A stretch of DNA of 22,244 bases from assembly GCA_964353405.1 (NCBI GenBank), contig CAYGWJ010000125.1:1-22244 (forward strand), read 5' to 3'. Of the stretch, positions 6,588 through 13,227 are shown piece after piece. Under the pieces are notes generated by a model. The model did no database searches. It saw nothing but the letters and a program-made list of their open reading frames with translations, and had not been told where the DNA came from. Position numbers and translations under genes: made by a program. The DNA is from JBGLNJ01 sp964353405. GTDB lineage: Bacteria > Chloroflexota > Anaerolineae > Fen-1058. Position 1 is the first letter of the stretch; each line of letters starts with the position of its first letter.

Positions 6588-9500
6588 GATGGAAGACCTT
6601 TATCCGCGAACAAGGCCCACGCGGCCTGGCCTATGGCCTGTTCTGGTCGTGGAACACTATTTTCCTGGCATTCATGTTCCTGGGCTTTGCTCCCATCATC
6701 TTGCCAGAGGTGCTCACGGGCGTTCGCACCGGCATGATCCCGGCGCAATACCTGGCCTATGGCATCATCCTGACGGCCATCCCGGCTGGTGCGTTGGTTC
6801 TGGGCCTCACCCTTTTGCGTCGCTCACCCGACCGGCTCTTTGTGCTTGGCTATGGCATCGAAGGGCCACTGATGTTGATGCTGGCCTTTCGGTTCTTTGT
6901 CGTGCGCGACGCCACGCCGGCCGTCACACTGCTGTTGTCCATCGGAGTGCTGGGGATAGCAACCCTCCTGTGGGAGCTCCTCGACCGGGGCACTCGCCCC
7001 TGGGAAGTTCCAGGGGTTGGCCCCGGGGTTGATCAACGGTGGCCGTGGCTGACCTACCTGCGTGTGGTCGGGCTGACACTCTTGTTGGCCATCGGCTTGT
7101 ACGTTGGCGTCTGGATTGCCTTTTACGCCGTGCCCCTCATCGCCCAGAGCTGGACACTCGTTTACGATCTCGTGCGCAGCATTTGGTCGGGGCTTGCAAA
7201 CATGCAGTGGTATTGGATACTGTTCACGATCTTTGGCGGCATTCTGCTGCTTTACACGGGGACGCTATTTGTGGGGACGCCGATTGCCGTGCCGGTCCTC
7301 TACATCCGGGCCTGGCGGCGCGGCCTGCGGGCACTCGCCGCCCGCGGACCGTTGGGGTGGCTGCGCGCCGTGGCGCTCACGGCGACCGTGCTGGTGGTGT
7401 GTGCGGTCCTGTTCGTGCAGACCAACCAGCAGCCGCAACGCAAGGCTTTCGCGCTGCTCGAAACTCCTCCGGCCAGCTTGGGCCAGGCCCAGTCTCTTCT
7501 GAAACAACAAGAAGCCATTCGCGCCGGTTTGCTCAACGCCTATCTCGCGCCGCTGCGCTACATCAGCGCCGTGGGCGAGGTGCGCCACGTGAGCGATATG
7601 TACAAGTGGTCGCTCAAATTGTCGCAGGAGCAGGCTCTGCGCGTCGAGAAGATGTACGAGGCCGTGGCGCGCCCCGTGCTCTACGAGCCGGTCAAAGGCC
7701 GCTATAACGAGGCCATGAATCAGAACACGCGCCCCATGGACAATCGCGCGCTGGTCGAAGAACCTGCCGAGGCCGCCAAGTTATATCAGACATTTTTCGA
7801 TCGCAAGATCGTGGACGGCGAGCGCGCCACGATCGTCCGCGCCGTACGCTCCACCTGGTCGGCCGGCGAGGCGCAGGCCGCCTGGCAAGCGGTTGACGAC
7901 CGCGCCATCCGCCTCACCCACCAGGAAATCACCGTCGTCGAGCGCGGCGATTGGGCCGAAGTTGAGCTCTATGAAGTCTACCAGAACCAAACGGCCCAAC
8001 GCCAGGAAGTGGTGTATTACTTTAGCCTGCCCGAGTCCGCCGTCATCACGGGCGTGTGGCTGGGCAACACTCCAGACCGCGCTACACGTTTTGCCTATCA
8101 GATCGCCCCACGCGGCGCAGCGCAGGCCGTTTATCGCAACGAGGTCCGGCGCAATATGGATCCGGCGCTGGTCGAGCAGATTGGGCCGCGCCAATACCGG
8201 CTGCGAATCTTCCCGGTTGAGCCCCAGTCCTGGCAACCGGGTGGGACAGGGAATCGCCCGGCGATCGTGAATGGGCCGCCGCTGTATATGTGGCTGACGT
8301 GGCGCGTGACACTTGCGCCAGCGCGGAGCCAGAGGCCCCCTGTGGGCAGTGCAGGTGTGGCGCAGGATGGCGCCTGGCCGATGCCGCGCCTGGCCGAAAA
8401 GCGCAATGTGTACTGGGATGCTGCGACGACGCGGTTGGTCAACGGTGTGCCTCTGAGCGCCAAGTCCGACGCGAACGAATGGCTGCCGGCGTCCGTGCCC
8501 GCCACCAAGCCTGTGACAGCGGTTTCTCATCGTGTTGACTTGCCGAGCAGCGAGACAGTGCAGATCCGTCCTGTGTCGGCGAGTGACCTGCCCAAGCTGG
8601 CTGGGGACCTTCGACTGGCGGTCGTGCTCGACCGCTCGCGCAGCATGGTCGAACATGCGGCGGACGTGAAAGCAGCCCTCGGGCAACTAGCCCAGGCGAC
8701 GGGCGCTGGGACGGCGGACGTTTATCTCACCGCCTCCAAGTATCGCGGCGAGCCGCCGTCGCGCGTCAAGCTGGCCGATCTCAAGCCGGATGATATTGTA
8801 TACTATGGCGGACAGAATGCGGCTGAATTGTTGGCCCAGTTCAATTCGCTGCACGCGGAGCGCGGCGAGACCTATGACGCCATACTTGTCCTCACCGATA
8901 ACTCGGGCTATGAGTTGGACACCCAGGATATTACGGTGACGGTTCCGAATGCACCCGTATGGATGGTTCACCTGGGCGGTGAATTCCCATTGGGCTATGA
9001 CGACGGCACCTTGCAAGCCATCCAGGCCAGCGGCGGAGGAGTGACCGGGAGTGTGGATGAAGCGCTGACCCGCCTGGCAGCCGCGCTAGAAGCATCACGC
9101 GACGACTCTTCAACGACGACGAGGGATATTATAGACGGCTACGAGTGGCTCACGGCCCCGACGAGTGCGTTAGCGGCTCCGGCGGACCCGACGATCACCA
9201 TGCACGCTCCCGGCGATGGCTTTGCCGCGTTTGCCGCCCGCCGGATCATTCTGGCCGCCATGCAGCGCCAGCGCGAGGCCCTGGGTCAGGCCGGGACGCT
9301 CGATCACCTGCACGCCATTGCCGTCGAGCATGGCATCGTCACGCCCTATTCGTCCATGCTCGTGCTTGTCAACCAACGCCAGGAGGACCTGCTCAAACAA
9401 CTGACCGAGCAGGGTGATCGCTTCCAGCGCGAATATGAACAAGTCGGTGAAACGGTGCCAGCCAGCCCGTTCGCCGCGACCGGTGTGCCGGAGCCGGAAG

Positions 9501-9595
9501 AATGGCTGCTCATCATCGTCGCAGCGGCCATGCTGCTCTGGTACGTCCGCACGTTGCGGCGCAGCCCGCGCTCTGCGCGCGCAGGGCAAACTTGA
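6533..9595 (+). CDS. Polytopic VIT/vWA membrane protein with PEP-CTERM signal, likely exosortase target
   Basis: The 1020-residue protein begins at ATG 6533, overlapping the exosortase stop, with AAGGAGG 9 nt upstream. Residues 1-18 come mostly from a dispersed repeat. Roughly seven hydrophobic helices fill residues 34-295. A VIT-like domain follows (about 455-580, with NQTAQRQEVVYYFSLPESA). Then comes a von Willebrand A domain whose metal site reads D700-R-S702-R-S704, with VLTDNSG further on. The last 36 residues are a classical PEP-CTERM tag: VPEPEEW (985-991), a hydrophobic helix and an Arg-rich end. PEP-CTERM proteins are normally soluble cargo, and a multi-spanning one beside its exosortase matches the NCBI family called PEP-CTERM integral membrane protein (TIGR02921, from memory). 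The exosortase would cleave after the tag and release or relocate the C-terminus. It ends the operon; no clear terminator follows. Confidence 0.87.
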   Translation: MNKQLTPTPNLPLPGRGSGWKTFIREQGPRGLAYGLFWSWNTIFLAFMFLGFAPIILPEVLTGVRTGMIPAQYLAYGIILTAIPAGALVLGLTLLRRSPDRLFVLGYGIEGPLMLMLAFRFFVVRDATPAVTLLLSIGVLGIATLLWELLDRGTRPWEVPGVGPGVDQRWPWLTYLRVVGLTLLLAIGLYVGVWIAFYAVPLIAQSWTLVYDLVRSIWSGLANMQWYWILFTIFGGILLLYTGTLFVGTPIAVPVLYIRAWRRGLRALAARGPLGWLRAVALTATVLVVCAVLFVQTNQQPQRKAFALLETPPASLGQAQSLLKQQEAIRAGLLNAYLAPLRYISAVGEVRHVSDMYKWSLKLSQEQALRVEKMYEAVARPVLYEPVKGRYNEAMNQNTRPMDNRALVEEPAEAAKLYQTFFDRKIVDGERATIVRAVRSTWSAGEAQAAWQAVDDRAIRLTHQEITVVERGDWAEVELYEVYQNQTAQRQEVVYYFSLPESAVITGVWLGNTPDRATRFAYQIAPRGAAQAVYRNEVRRNMDPALVEQIGPRQYRLRIFPVEPQSWQPGGTGNRPAIVNGPPLYMWLTWRVTLAPARSQRPPVGSAGVAQDGAWPMPRLAEKRNVYWDAATTRLVNGVPLSAKSDANEWLPASVPATKPVTAVSHRVDLPSSETVQIRPVSASDLPKLAGDLRLAVVLDRSRSMVEHAADVKAALGQLAQATGAGTADVYLTASKYRGEPPSRVKLADLKPDDIVYYGGQNAAELLAQFNSLHAERGETYDAILVLTDNSGYELDTQDITVTVPNAPVWMVHLGGEFPLGYDDGTLQAIQASGGGVTGSVDEALTRLAAALEASRDDSSTTTRDIIDGYEWLTAPTSALAAPADPTITMHAPGDGFAAFAARRIILAAMQRQREALGQAGTLDHLHAIAVEHGIVTPYSSMLVLVNQRQEDLLKQLTEQGDRFQREYEQVGETVPASPFAATGVPEPEEWLLIIVAAAMLLWYVRTLRRSPRSARAGQT

Positions 9596-9616
9596 ATAGA
9601 GATCGAGTAGGCGATT

Positions 9617-9797
9617 CAGGCCGGTTTGGCGCACGCCATTGCGATCCAGCCAGATAGCCAGATTTCTCCTCTTGACCGGCCTGTCCATTTTGGCATATAC
9701 TGTACGCAGTGGTGGAATCATAGCGACATCGCGACGCCTTTAACCTGACATCTCTCCATCGGACTTGTGTGTCCGGCCTCCCCTTGACAGGCGTCGC
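9617..9797. other. Intergenic stretch with two spaced inverted repeats
   Basis: CAGGCCGGT (9617-9625) pairs with ACCGGCCTG (9675-9683), and GCGACGCCT (9731-9739) pairs with AGGCGTCGC (9789-9797). Both are perfect 9-bp pairs with loops of about 50 nt. They are not terminators in form, lacking short loops and T-tracts. They could be remnants of mobile ends or chance. The second one overlaps the proposed start of the next gene. Confidence 0.3.
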
Positions 9798-10371
9798 GAG
9801 CTGGTCGTTCAAGCATGACGGCTGGTCAGCATCGCCAGTCCAGGACATCCATCGCGATTGTTTCCTTGTGTGCCCCCCCGCATTTGGCGTCGGGAACATT
9901 TCGCTGTACCCTTACCGGGCCTACATCAACTACCTACCGCCAAGTGACCATGTGGGCCAAGGTCAAGTGCGAGTCTACCGACAGACTGTGGGCGCCGGGC
10001 AAACTCTGACGGTGCGGGTGACACCCATCAGTGGCGACCCAGACCTCTATGTATGGCCGCCAGACTGGCCCATCCGACCGCCGTGGGCAAGTTACTCGAG
10101 TTCCGGAGTGGACGAGGTGAGCTTGAGCGCGCCCGTGAACGGCGTCTATCAGATCGAGGTTTACGGCTACACAGCAGCAGACTATCAAATTAGCATCAGT
10201 CTGGGGAGCAGTCAACAGCAGCTTGTGATAGGAGAGAGCACACTCGCCAAGACCCCACGGGACAGTCCGGCGCTTCCAGTTTCCAGTGTGCCGGGAGAAC
10301 AGGTGGCGTTGCCTCCTGCCGCGCCACGCCAGTATCTCATCTACCTTCCGGTAGTTCTGCGCGCATCCTGA
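9769..10371 (+). CDS. Secreted beta-domain (PPC-like) protein, probably with damaged 5' end
   Basis: The open frame gives 200 residues from GTG 9769. Residues 50-145 resemble a bacterial pre-peptidase C-terminal (PPC) domain: GQGQVRVYRQTVGAGQTLTVRV, SGDPDLYVW, then VSLSAPVNGVYQIEVYGYTAADYQISI, a beta-sandwich found in secreted proteins. The end, QYLIYLPVVLRAS, resembles a C-terminal ending I recall from exported Chloroflexota proteins. No signal peptide is visible in this frame and no ribosome site precedes it. A different frame from ATG 9815 gives a weakly hydrophobic start that could join this frame through a run of seven C at 9873-9879. So either the N-terminus is lost, or a frameshift separates it. 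I know of no specific function; adhesion or substrate binding is possible. Confidence 0.55.
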   Translation: MSGLPLTGVASWSFKHDGWSASPVQDIHRDCFLVCPPAFGVGNISLYPYRAYINYLPPSDHVGQGQVRVYRQTVGAGQTLTVRVTPISGDPDLYVWPPDWPIRPPWASYSSSGVDEVSLSAPVNGVYQIEVYGYTAADYQISISLGSSQQQLVIGESTLAKTPRDSPALPVSSVPGEQVALPPAAPRQYLIYLPVVLRAS

Positions 10372-10408
10372 GACTTGTCACAGTCGCCACACTGCCCGGC
10401 TGCAGGCC

Positions 10409-10556
10409 GACATGAGGGTATAACGCAGAACTGTCGGTCATACACGAACGCTCGCGGTGGATTGCCAAATCCACCGCCAAGTGCACGGGATTTGACAATC
10501 CCGTGCGAGCGTTTGGAAAAGTCACCGACACTTTTACGGTGTACCCCCGATATGAG
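10409..10556. mobile_element. MITE folding into a three-way junction
   Basis: Imperfect terminal inverted repeats (10416-10440 versus 10522-10546, 19 of 25 matching) are flanked by 8-bp direct repeats GACATGAG (10409-10416) and GATATGAG (10549-10556). Inside, two perfect 10-bp hairpins with 4-nt loops (10454-10477 and 10483-10506) stand side by side, enclosed by a 7-bp stem (10447-10453 with 10507-10513). Both hairpins have the same tip, GGATT and AATCC. The related promoter cassette at 11911-12037 lacks this segment and so serves as an empty-site comparison. No coding capacity is seen. Confidence 0.75.
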
Positions 10557-10562
10557 CGGCTC

Positions 10563-10591
10563 TTGGAACCTGGCTGAGAACGTTGTATAAT
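10563..10591 (+). promoter_or_regulatory. Strong sigma-70-type promoter for the MNT gene
   Basis: TTGGAA (10563-10568), a 17-nt spacer and a consensus TATAAT (10586-10591) lie 61 nt upstream of the MNT start. The same arrangement is conserved in the second cassette copy. Confidence 0.8.
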
Positions 10592-10652
10592 TCGTGCAGG
10601 TGAGTAAAAAGGCGAAAGCAGCGGTGAGTGACGAGATACCAAGAGGCAAGAT

Positions 10653-11042
10653 ATGGCCGTTTTGGACTGGCAACAGCAACTAGACGCCCGGTTGACGCCC
10701 GACGAACATGCGGGGTTGGCTGCGTTCGTCGAACGCCTGCACCTGCGATACGGCGATGACTTGGTTCGTGTGCGCCTGTTTGGCTCCAAGGCGCGCGGCG
10801 ATTCCCACGACGAGTCTGACCTCGATCTGTTGGTGGTCTTGCGAATGAAGGATGGCACATACCGGCAGCATTGGCGAGAGATCGTTGATATTTCGGCAGA
10901 AATCGAACTAGAGTATGGCTATGTCACTTCGCTGATCATCAAGAGCGAATCTGACTATGCCCACATGTGCCAGCATCAGTTGTTGCTTGCCCGCACTATC
11001 GAGCAGGATGGCATTGATCTATGGATGAAGCAACGAACCTGA
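10653..11042 (+). CDS. MNT-type nucleotidyltransferase (MntA-like antitoxin)
   Basis: The 129-residue protein has the minimal nucleotidyltransferase signature GSKARGDSHDESDLDLLVVL starting at residue 44, with the metal-binding pair D56 and D58. MNT proteins pair with HEPN toxins; the known ones neutralise the toxin by adding nucleotides to it. The start ATG 10653 has AAGAGG 6 nt upstream, and a strong promoter precedes it. A HEPN-like frame does follow directly, overlapping the end, but only its C-terminal part remains. The antitoxin therefore appears intact but orphaned. The fold call is secure; the antitoxin role is inferred from family and context. Confidence 0.87.
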   Translation: MAVLDWQQQLDARLTPDEHAGLAAFVERLHLRYGDDLVRVRLFGSKARGDSHDESDLDLLVVLRMKDGTYRQHWREIVDISAEIELEYGYVTSLIIKSESDYAHMCQHQLLLARTIEQDGIDLWMKQRT

Positions 11043-11205
11043 ATACAGCACCCTATATGTCGAGGCGCGCAAGATCCGTGAAGAGCAGGATTACGATTTG
11101 GAGGCTGAGCCACTTGCGGTTCAGGATGCCGCACAGATTGTGGACGATGCCGAACGCTTTGTGAACCGGATTGAGCGATATTTGCAGCAGGTTGGGGCGA
11201 TTTGA
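11029..11205 (+). pseudogene. C-terminal remnant of a HEPN-domain toxin (UPF0332-like)
   Basis: After a stop at 11026-11028 the frame is open for 58 residues and reads EPEYSTLYVEARKIREEQDYD, then QDAAQIVDDAERFVNRIERYL. This is the usual ending of small HEPN proteins of the UPF0332 type. The N-terminal half, about 70 residues in the family, is missing, and there is no start codon with a ribosome site. The fragment overlaps the end of the MNT gene, in the order expected for an MNT-HEPN pair. An internal deletion that fused the remaining part to the MNT gene end is the simplest explanation. Confidence 0.65.
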
Positions 11206-11232
11206 ACCGCCGTTCGCTGTTGGCTGCATATT

Positions 11233-11266
11233 CCACCCGGTAGGCGCACATTCACCCGCCGGGTGG
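11233..11266. terminator. Possible hairpin terminator between convergent genes
   Basis: CCACCCGG (11233-11240) and CCGGGTGG (11259-11266) pair perfectly with an 18-nt loop. It lies between the HEPN remnant on the plus strand and the convergent zinc-ribbon gene. No T-tract follows, so a Rho-independent function is uncertain. Confidence 0.35.
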
Positions 11267-11320
11267 TGTCGTCTTGGCAGTAGATACGCTTACGCGGAGC
11301 GGTTGTCTGTCCAATGCGGA

Positions 11321-11698
11321 CTAGGAAACGGCAGCGGCTTGGCGGGGCTGATATAGTTCTTTGGCGAGGGGAAGGCGGATGAAAAAGTCGTGGCCGTCAA
11401 AGAGGACATCTCCTTCGATCTGTTGCCCTTTTTCTTTGATCAGCTTTTCTAATCGCAGGATGGCGCTAAAGCGGCTGGCTTGCTCTGGATTAAAGTAACG
11501 CCGACCATCCGAGCGACATTCGTAAATGAGGTACGGAAAAACAAATCGTCCACCCGCGACGGGACGGGTGGCCTCGACAACGACCATCGGCTCACCGCAT
11601 GTCGGGCAGTGTAAAGCAGCCGAGTAGGCTTCGGGCACAATCTCGAAGGGAATCTCCTCATCCAAAATGTCTTCGGGAGTATAAACTGGCTCGTCCAT
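11321..11698 (-). CDS. Small zinc-ribbon-like protein of unknown function, 125 aa
   Basis: The start at 11698 is favoured because AAAGGGA lies about 8 nt upstream and the longer frame back to 11917 has unlike, Ser/Arg-rich composition. The N-terminus is acidic (MDEPVYTPEDILDEEIPFEI). It is followed by HCPTCGEPMVVVEA and, about 30 residues later, YECRSDGRRYF, which may form an incomplete zinc ribbon because only three cysteines are seen. The C-terminal 50 residues look alpha/beta (SRFSAILRLEKLIKEKGQ). A decayed toxin-like frame precedes and overlaps it, so it could be the partner of a small two-gene module, perhaps an antitoxin. That role is a guess from position; I do not recognise the family. 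Confidence 0.68.
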   Translation of the reverse strand: MDEPVYTPEDILDEEIPFEIVPEAYSAALHCPTCGEPMVVVEATRPVAGGRFVFPYLIYECRSDGRRYFNPEQASRFSAILRLEKLIKEKGQQIEGDVLFDGHDFFIRLPLAKELYQPRQAAAVS

Positions 11699-11825
11699 CA
11701 GCGTCAATCCCTTTTGCTGCGCTTGTGCTGAACAGGATTTCCTCGGCGTCTTCGGGCAACACACCGTGCTGAGCCTGGATTTTCTCTGCGACCTCTTCAC
11801 TGATGCGGACTTTCTAGATGCGCAT
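11658..11825 (-). pseudogene. Decayed small toxin-like gene (stop codon after residue 3)
   Basis: From ATG 11825 the frame reads M-R-I, then TAG (11814-11816), then KVRISEEVAEKIQAQHGVLPEDAEEILFS. This N-terminal pattern is typical of small BrnT/DUF4258-like proteins found in toxin-antitoxin pairs. The later part, after about residue 40, loses any resemblance and runs into the next gene out of frame. Both the early nonsense codon and the missing C-terminal half argue for a dead gene. The family assignment rests on a short stretch only. Confidence 0.5.
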
Positions 11826-11910
11826 GGTAGTGTTTCCGTGTACTTTGAGATTATACCCCGAAAGTCGAAAGGCGCAAGAGTTTTCCCCCAATCGTGGCAT
11901 CTTTTCCCTC

Positions 11911-12037
11911 GTCGCACTGCCGGCTACAGGCCAGCGACTCTTGGAAACCAGTTGAGAACGCTGTATAATATCCTCAGGTCGAACGGAACGGTAATGACAT
12001 TTACGGTGAGCATGGCATTGCTGAGAGGCAAGCGATG
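11911..12037 (+). repeat. Promoter/leader cassette, copy 2 (uninterrupted)
   Basis: This copy matches 10383-10655 but lacks the MITE. It includes GTCGCACTGCCGGCTACAGG, then CTCTTGGAA, the promoter, and GAGAGGCAAG with an ATG at 12035. In copy 1 the ATG belongs to the MNT gene; here it opens a 30-codon frame, so the gene it once served may be lost. Confidence 0.72.
11941..11969 (+). promoter_or_regulatory. Strong sigma-70-type promoter
   Basis: TTGGAA (11941-11946), 17 nt and consensus TATAAT (11964-11969). It is the only good promoter seen before the membrane protein gene at 12138 and presumably drives the short leader frame and that gene together. Confidence 0.78.
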
Positions 12038-12127
12038 AATGTTCGAGTTCCGCCCGGCAGGCATCATGGGCCTGCCGGGTGGATTTGCGTTGCACGAGAA
12101 TATCGGGGGGTTCTGAGACACCATTGA
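12035..12127 (+). other. Short leader-like ORF (30 aa) containing a long hairpin
   Basis: AGAGG lies 6 nt before ATG 12035. The frame ends at TGA 12125-12127, 10 nt before the next start, so translation could be coupled. Its middle is a 13-bp hairpin (12050-12062 with 12070-12082, one G-T pair, 7-nt loop). It may be a leader peptide, an attenuator-like hairpin, or the remains of a gene lost from behind the duplicated leader. Confidence 0.35.
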
Positions 12128-12137
12128 AGGAGCAAAC

Positions 12138-13103
12138 ATGCAAGTGAATGCCAAGAACCCGGATTTCAAAGATCGGACCCGAGTGCTTGCCGTCATCGGA
12201 GTTCTCTTGTTGTTGGTTGGCATACCGGTCGGTTTCTTGGGGCCGCTCGAAATGTATTCCTTCTATCTCTTTTCAGAGGGCGGCCGTTTTCACTACGAAG
12301 GTTTCGGTCTTGGCTCTTTCATGTTCGGCAACATTGCTTCTCAGATCATCGGCTACTATCTGATTGCGGCAATGCTCATTCCTCTCGGCTATGGACACTT
12401 GAAAATGCGGCGATGGGCCAGGACGCTTGCACTGACCTTGCTCTGGTTCTGGCTGGTAGTCGGCGCGCCTTTGATCGTCGTGGTGTTTTTCATTTTGGCG
12501 GCAAGCAAGGATCTGTCTGTGCCGGCCGCACTGATCGCGCTCGTTTTTCTTGGACTAGCCTACCTGCTGTTTCCAGCCTTGCTGATCCGGTTCTACCAGG
12601 ACCAAAACGTCAAACGAACCTTTGAGAGCAAAGATGTCAAGTCGTACAGGATCGAGGCTTTGCCCATACCAATCCTTGTCTTGTGTACTTTGTATGGGTT
12701 CTACATCGTCGTGCTGCACATCCTCATCTTGTTCAACGGCATGTACCCGGTATTTGGCGTGTTTGTGTTCGGCCTGCAAGGGATTCTGCTGCTCGATATC
12801 TCGATAGCGTGTTTGGTCTGTCTCATCTGGGGGACATGGCGGCTGCGAATGTGGGCGTGGTGGGGCGCAGTGATCTTTTGGGGTTTGTTCACATTCTCTA
12901 CGCTGCTAACCTTCTTCAGATCCAGTTACTCGACTATCCTGTCAGGGTTAGCATTCCCGCCAAGGGAAATAGAGTTCCTGGAAGGATTGCCAGTGCAGGG
13001 TTATCATTTTGCCGTTTTGGTGGGAATACCGCTTCTCATCACTTGGGGAGTGGCAATTCTGTCAAGACGGCACTTTAGATCAGGTCTTGAATCGCTAGCC
13101 TGA
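12138..13103 (+). CDS. Polytopic membrane protein of unknown function, 321 aa
   Basis: The ATG at 12138 follows GAAGGAG with good spacing. About eight hydrophobic segments are visible, near residues 16-38, 62-86, 96-122, 126-150, 172-198, 202-226, 230-250 and 284-305. The short charged N-terminus (NPDFKDRTR) and the basic end (SRRHFRSG) suggest both may be cytoplasmic. No catalytic motif or known domain is recognised. The segment LKMRRWARTLALTLLW followed later by LRMWAWWGAVIFW suggests an internal repeat of two related halves, each with a basic loop leading into a Trp-rich helix. The upstream promoter cassette should drive it. The following SPFH gene has its own promoter, so this gene is probably separate. 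Confidence 0.78.
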   Translation: MQVNAKNPDFKDRTRVLAVIGVLLLLVGIPVGFLGPLEMYSFYLFSEGGRFHYEGFGLGSFMFGNIASQIIGYYLIAAMLIPLGYGHLKMRRWARTLALTLLWFWLVVGAPLIVVVFFILAASKDLSVPAALIALVFLGLAYLLFPALLIRFYQDQNVKRTFESKDVKSYRIEALPIPILVLCTLYGFYIVVLHILILFNGMYPVFGVFVFGLQGILLLDISIACLVCLIWGTWRLRMWAWWGAVIFWGLFTFSTLLTFFRSSYSTILSGLAFPPREIEFLEGLPVQGYHFAVLVGIPLLITWGVAILSRRHFRSGLESLA

Positions 13104-13156
13104 CTGGGCAGAGATGCCACCTGGCTCGACCCAATTGTTGCGACCCGGCCCGTCCC

Positions 13157-13188
13157 TGTCACCCGGCGGCTCCATTGTTCGTCATACT
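13157..13188 (+). promoter_or_regulatory. ECF-type promoter for the SPFH-lectin pair
   Basis: TGTCACC (13157-13163), 16 nt, CGTCATACT (13180-13188), 39 nt before the SPFH start. Identity with the box pair before the sigma gene extends to CTGTCACC on the left and TTCGTCATACT on the right, while the spacers differ. That pattern, conserved boxes and free spacer, is what selection on a promoter produces. Confidence 0.7.
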
Positions 13189-13227
13189 TACCAGAGACAT
13201 TAGTTGTTATTCTGACAAGGAGCGAAC

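Larger units (their letters stand above)
10383..10658 (+). repeat. Promoter/leader cassette, copy 1 (interrupted by a MITE)
   Basis: Sequence on both sides of the inserted element matches copy 2 at 11911-12037: on the left GTCGC...CACTGC...CGGCT.CAGGCC, on the right CTCTTGGAA followed by the same promoter, then AAGAGGCAAG directly before the ATG. Copy 1 drives the MNT gene. The shared part includes -35, -10, ribosome site and start codon, so a whole expression leader has been duplicated. Confidence 0.72.

Noticed and set aside
11233..12082. Hairpins at 11233-11266 and 12050-12082 as copies of one repeat element
   Set aside because: They share only the CCGGGTGG edge; loops and flanks differ, so chance similarity of GC-rich stems is more likely.
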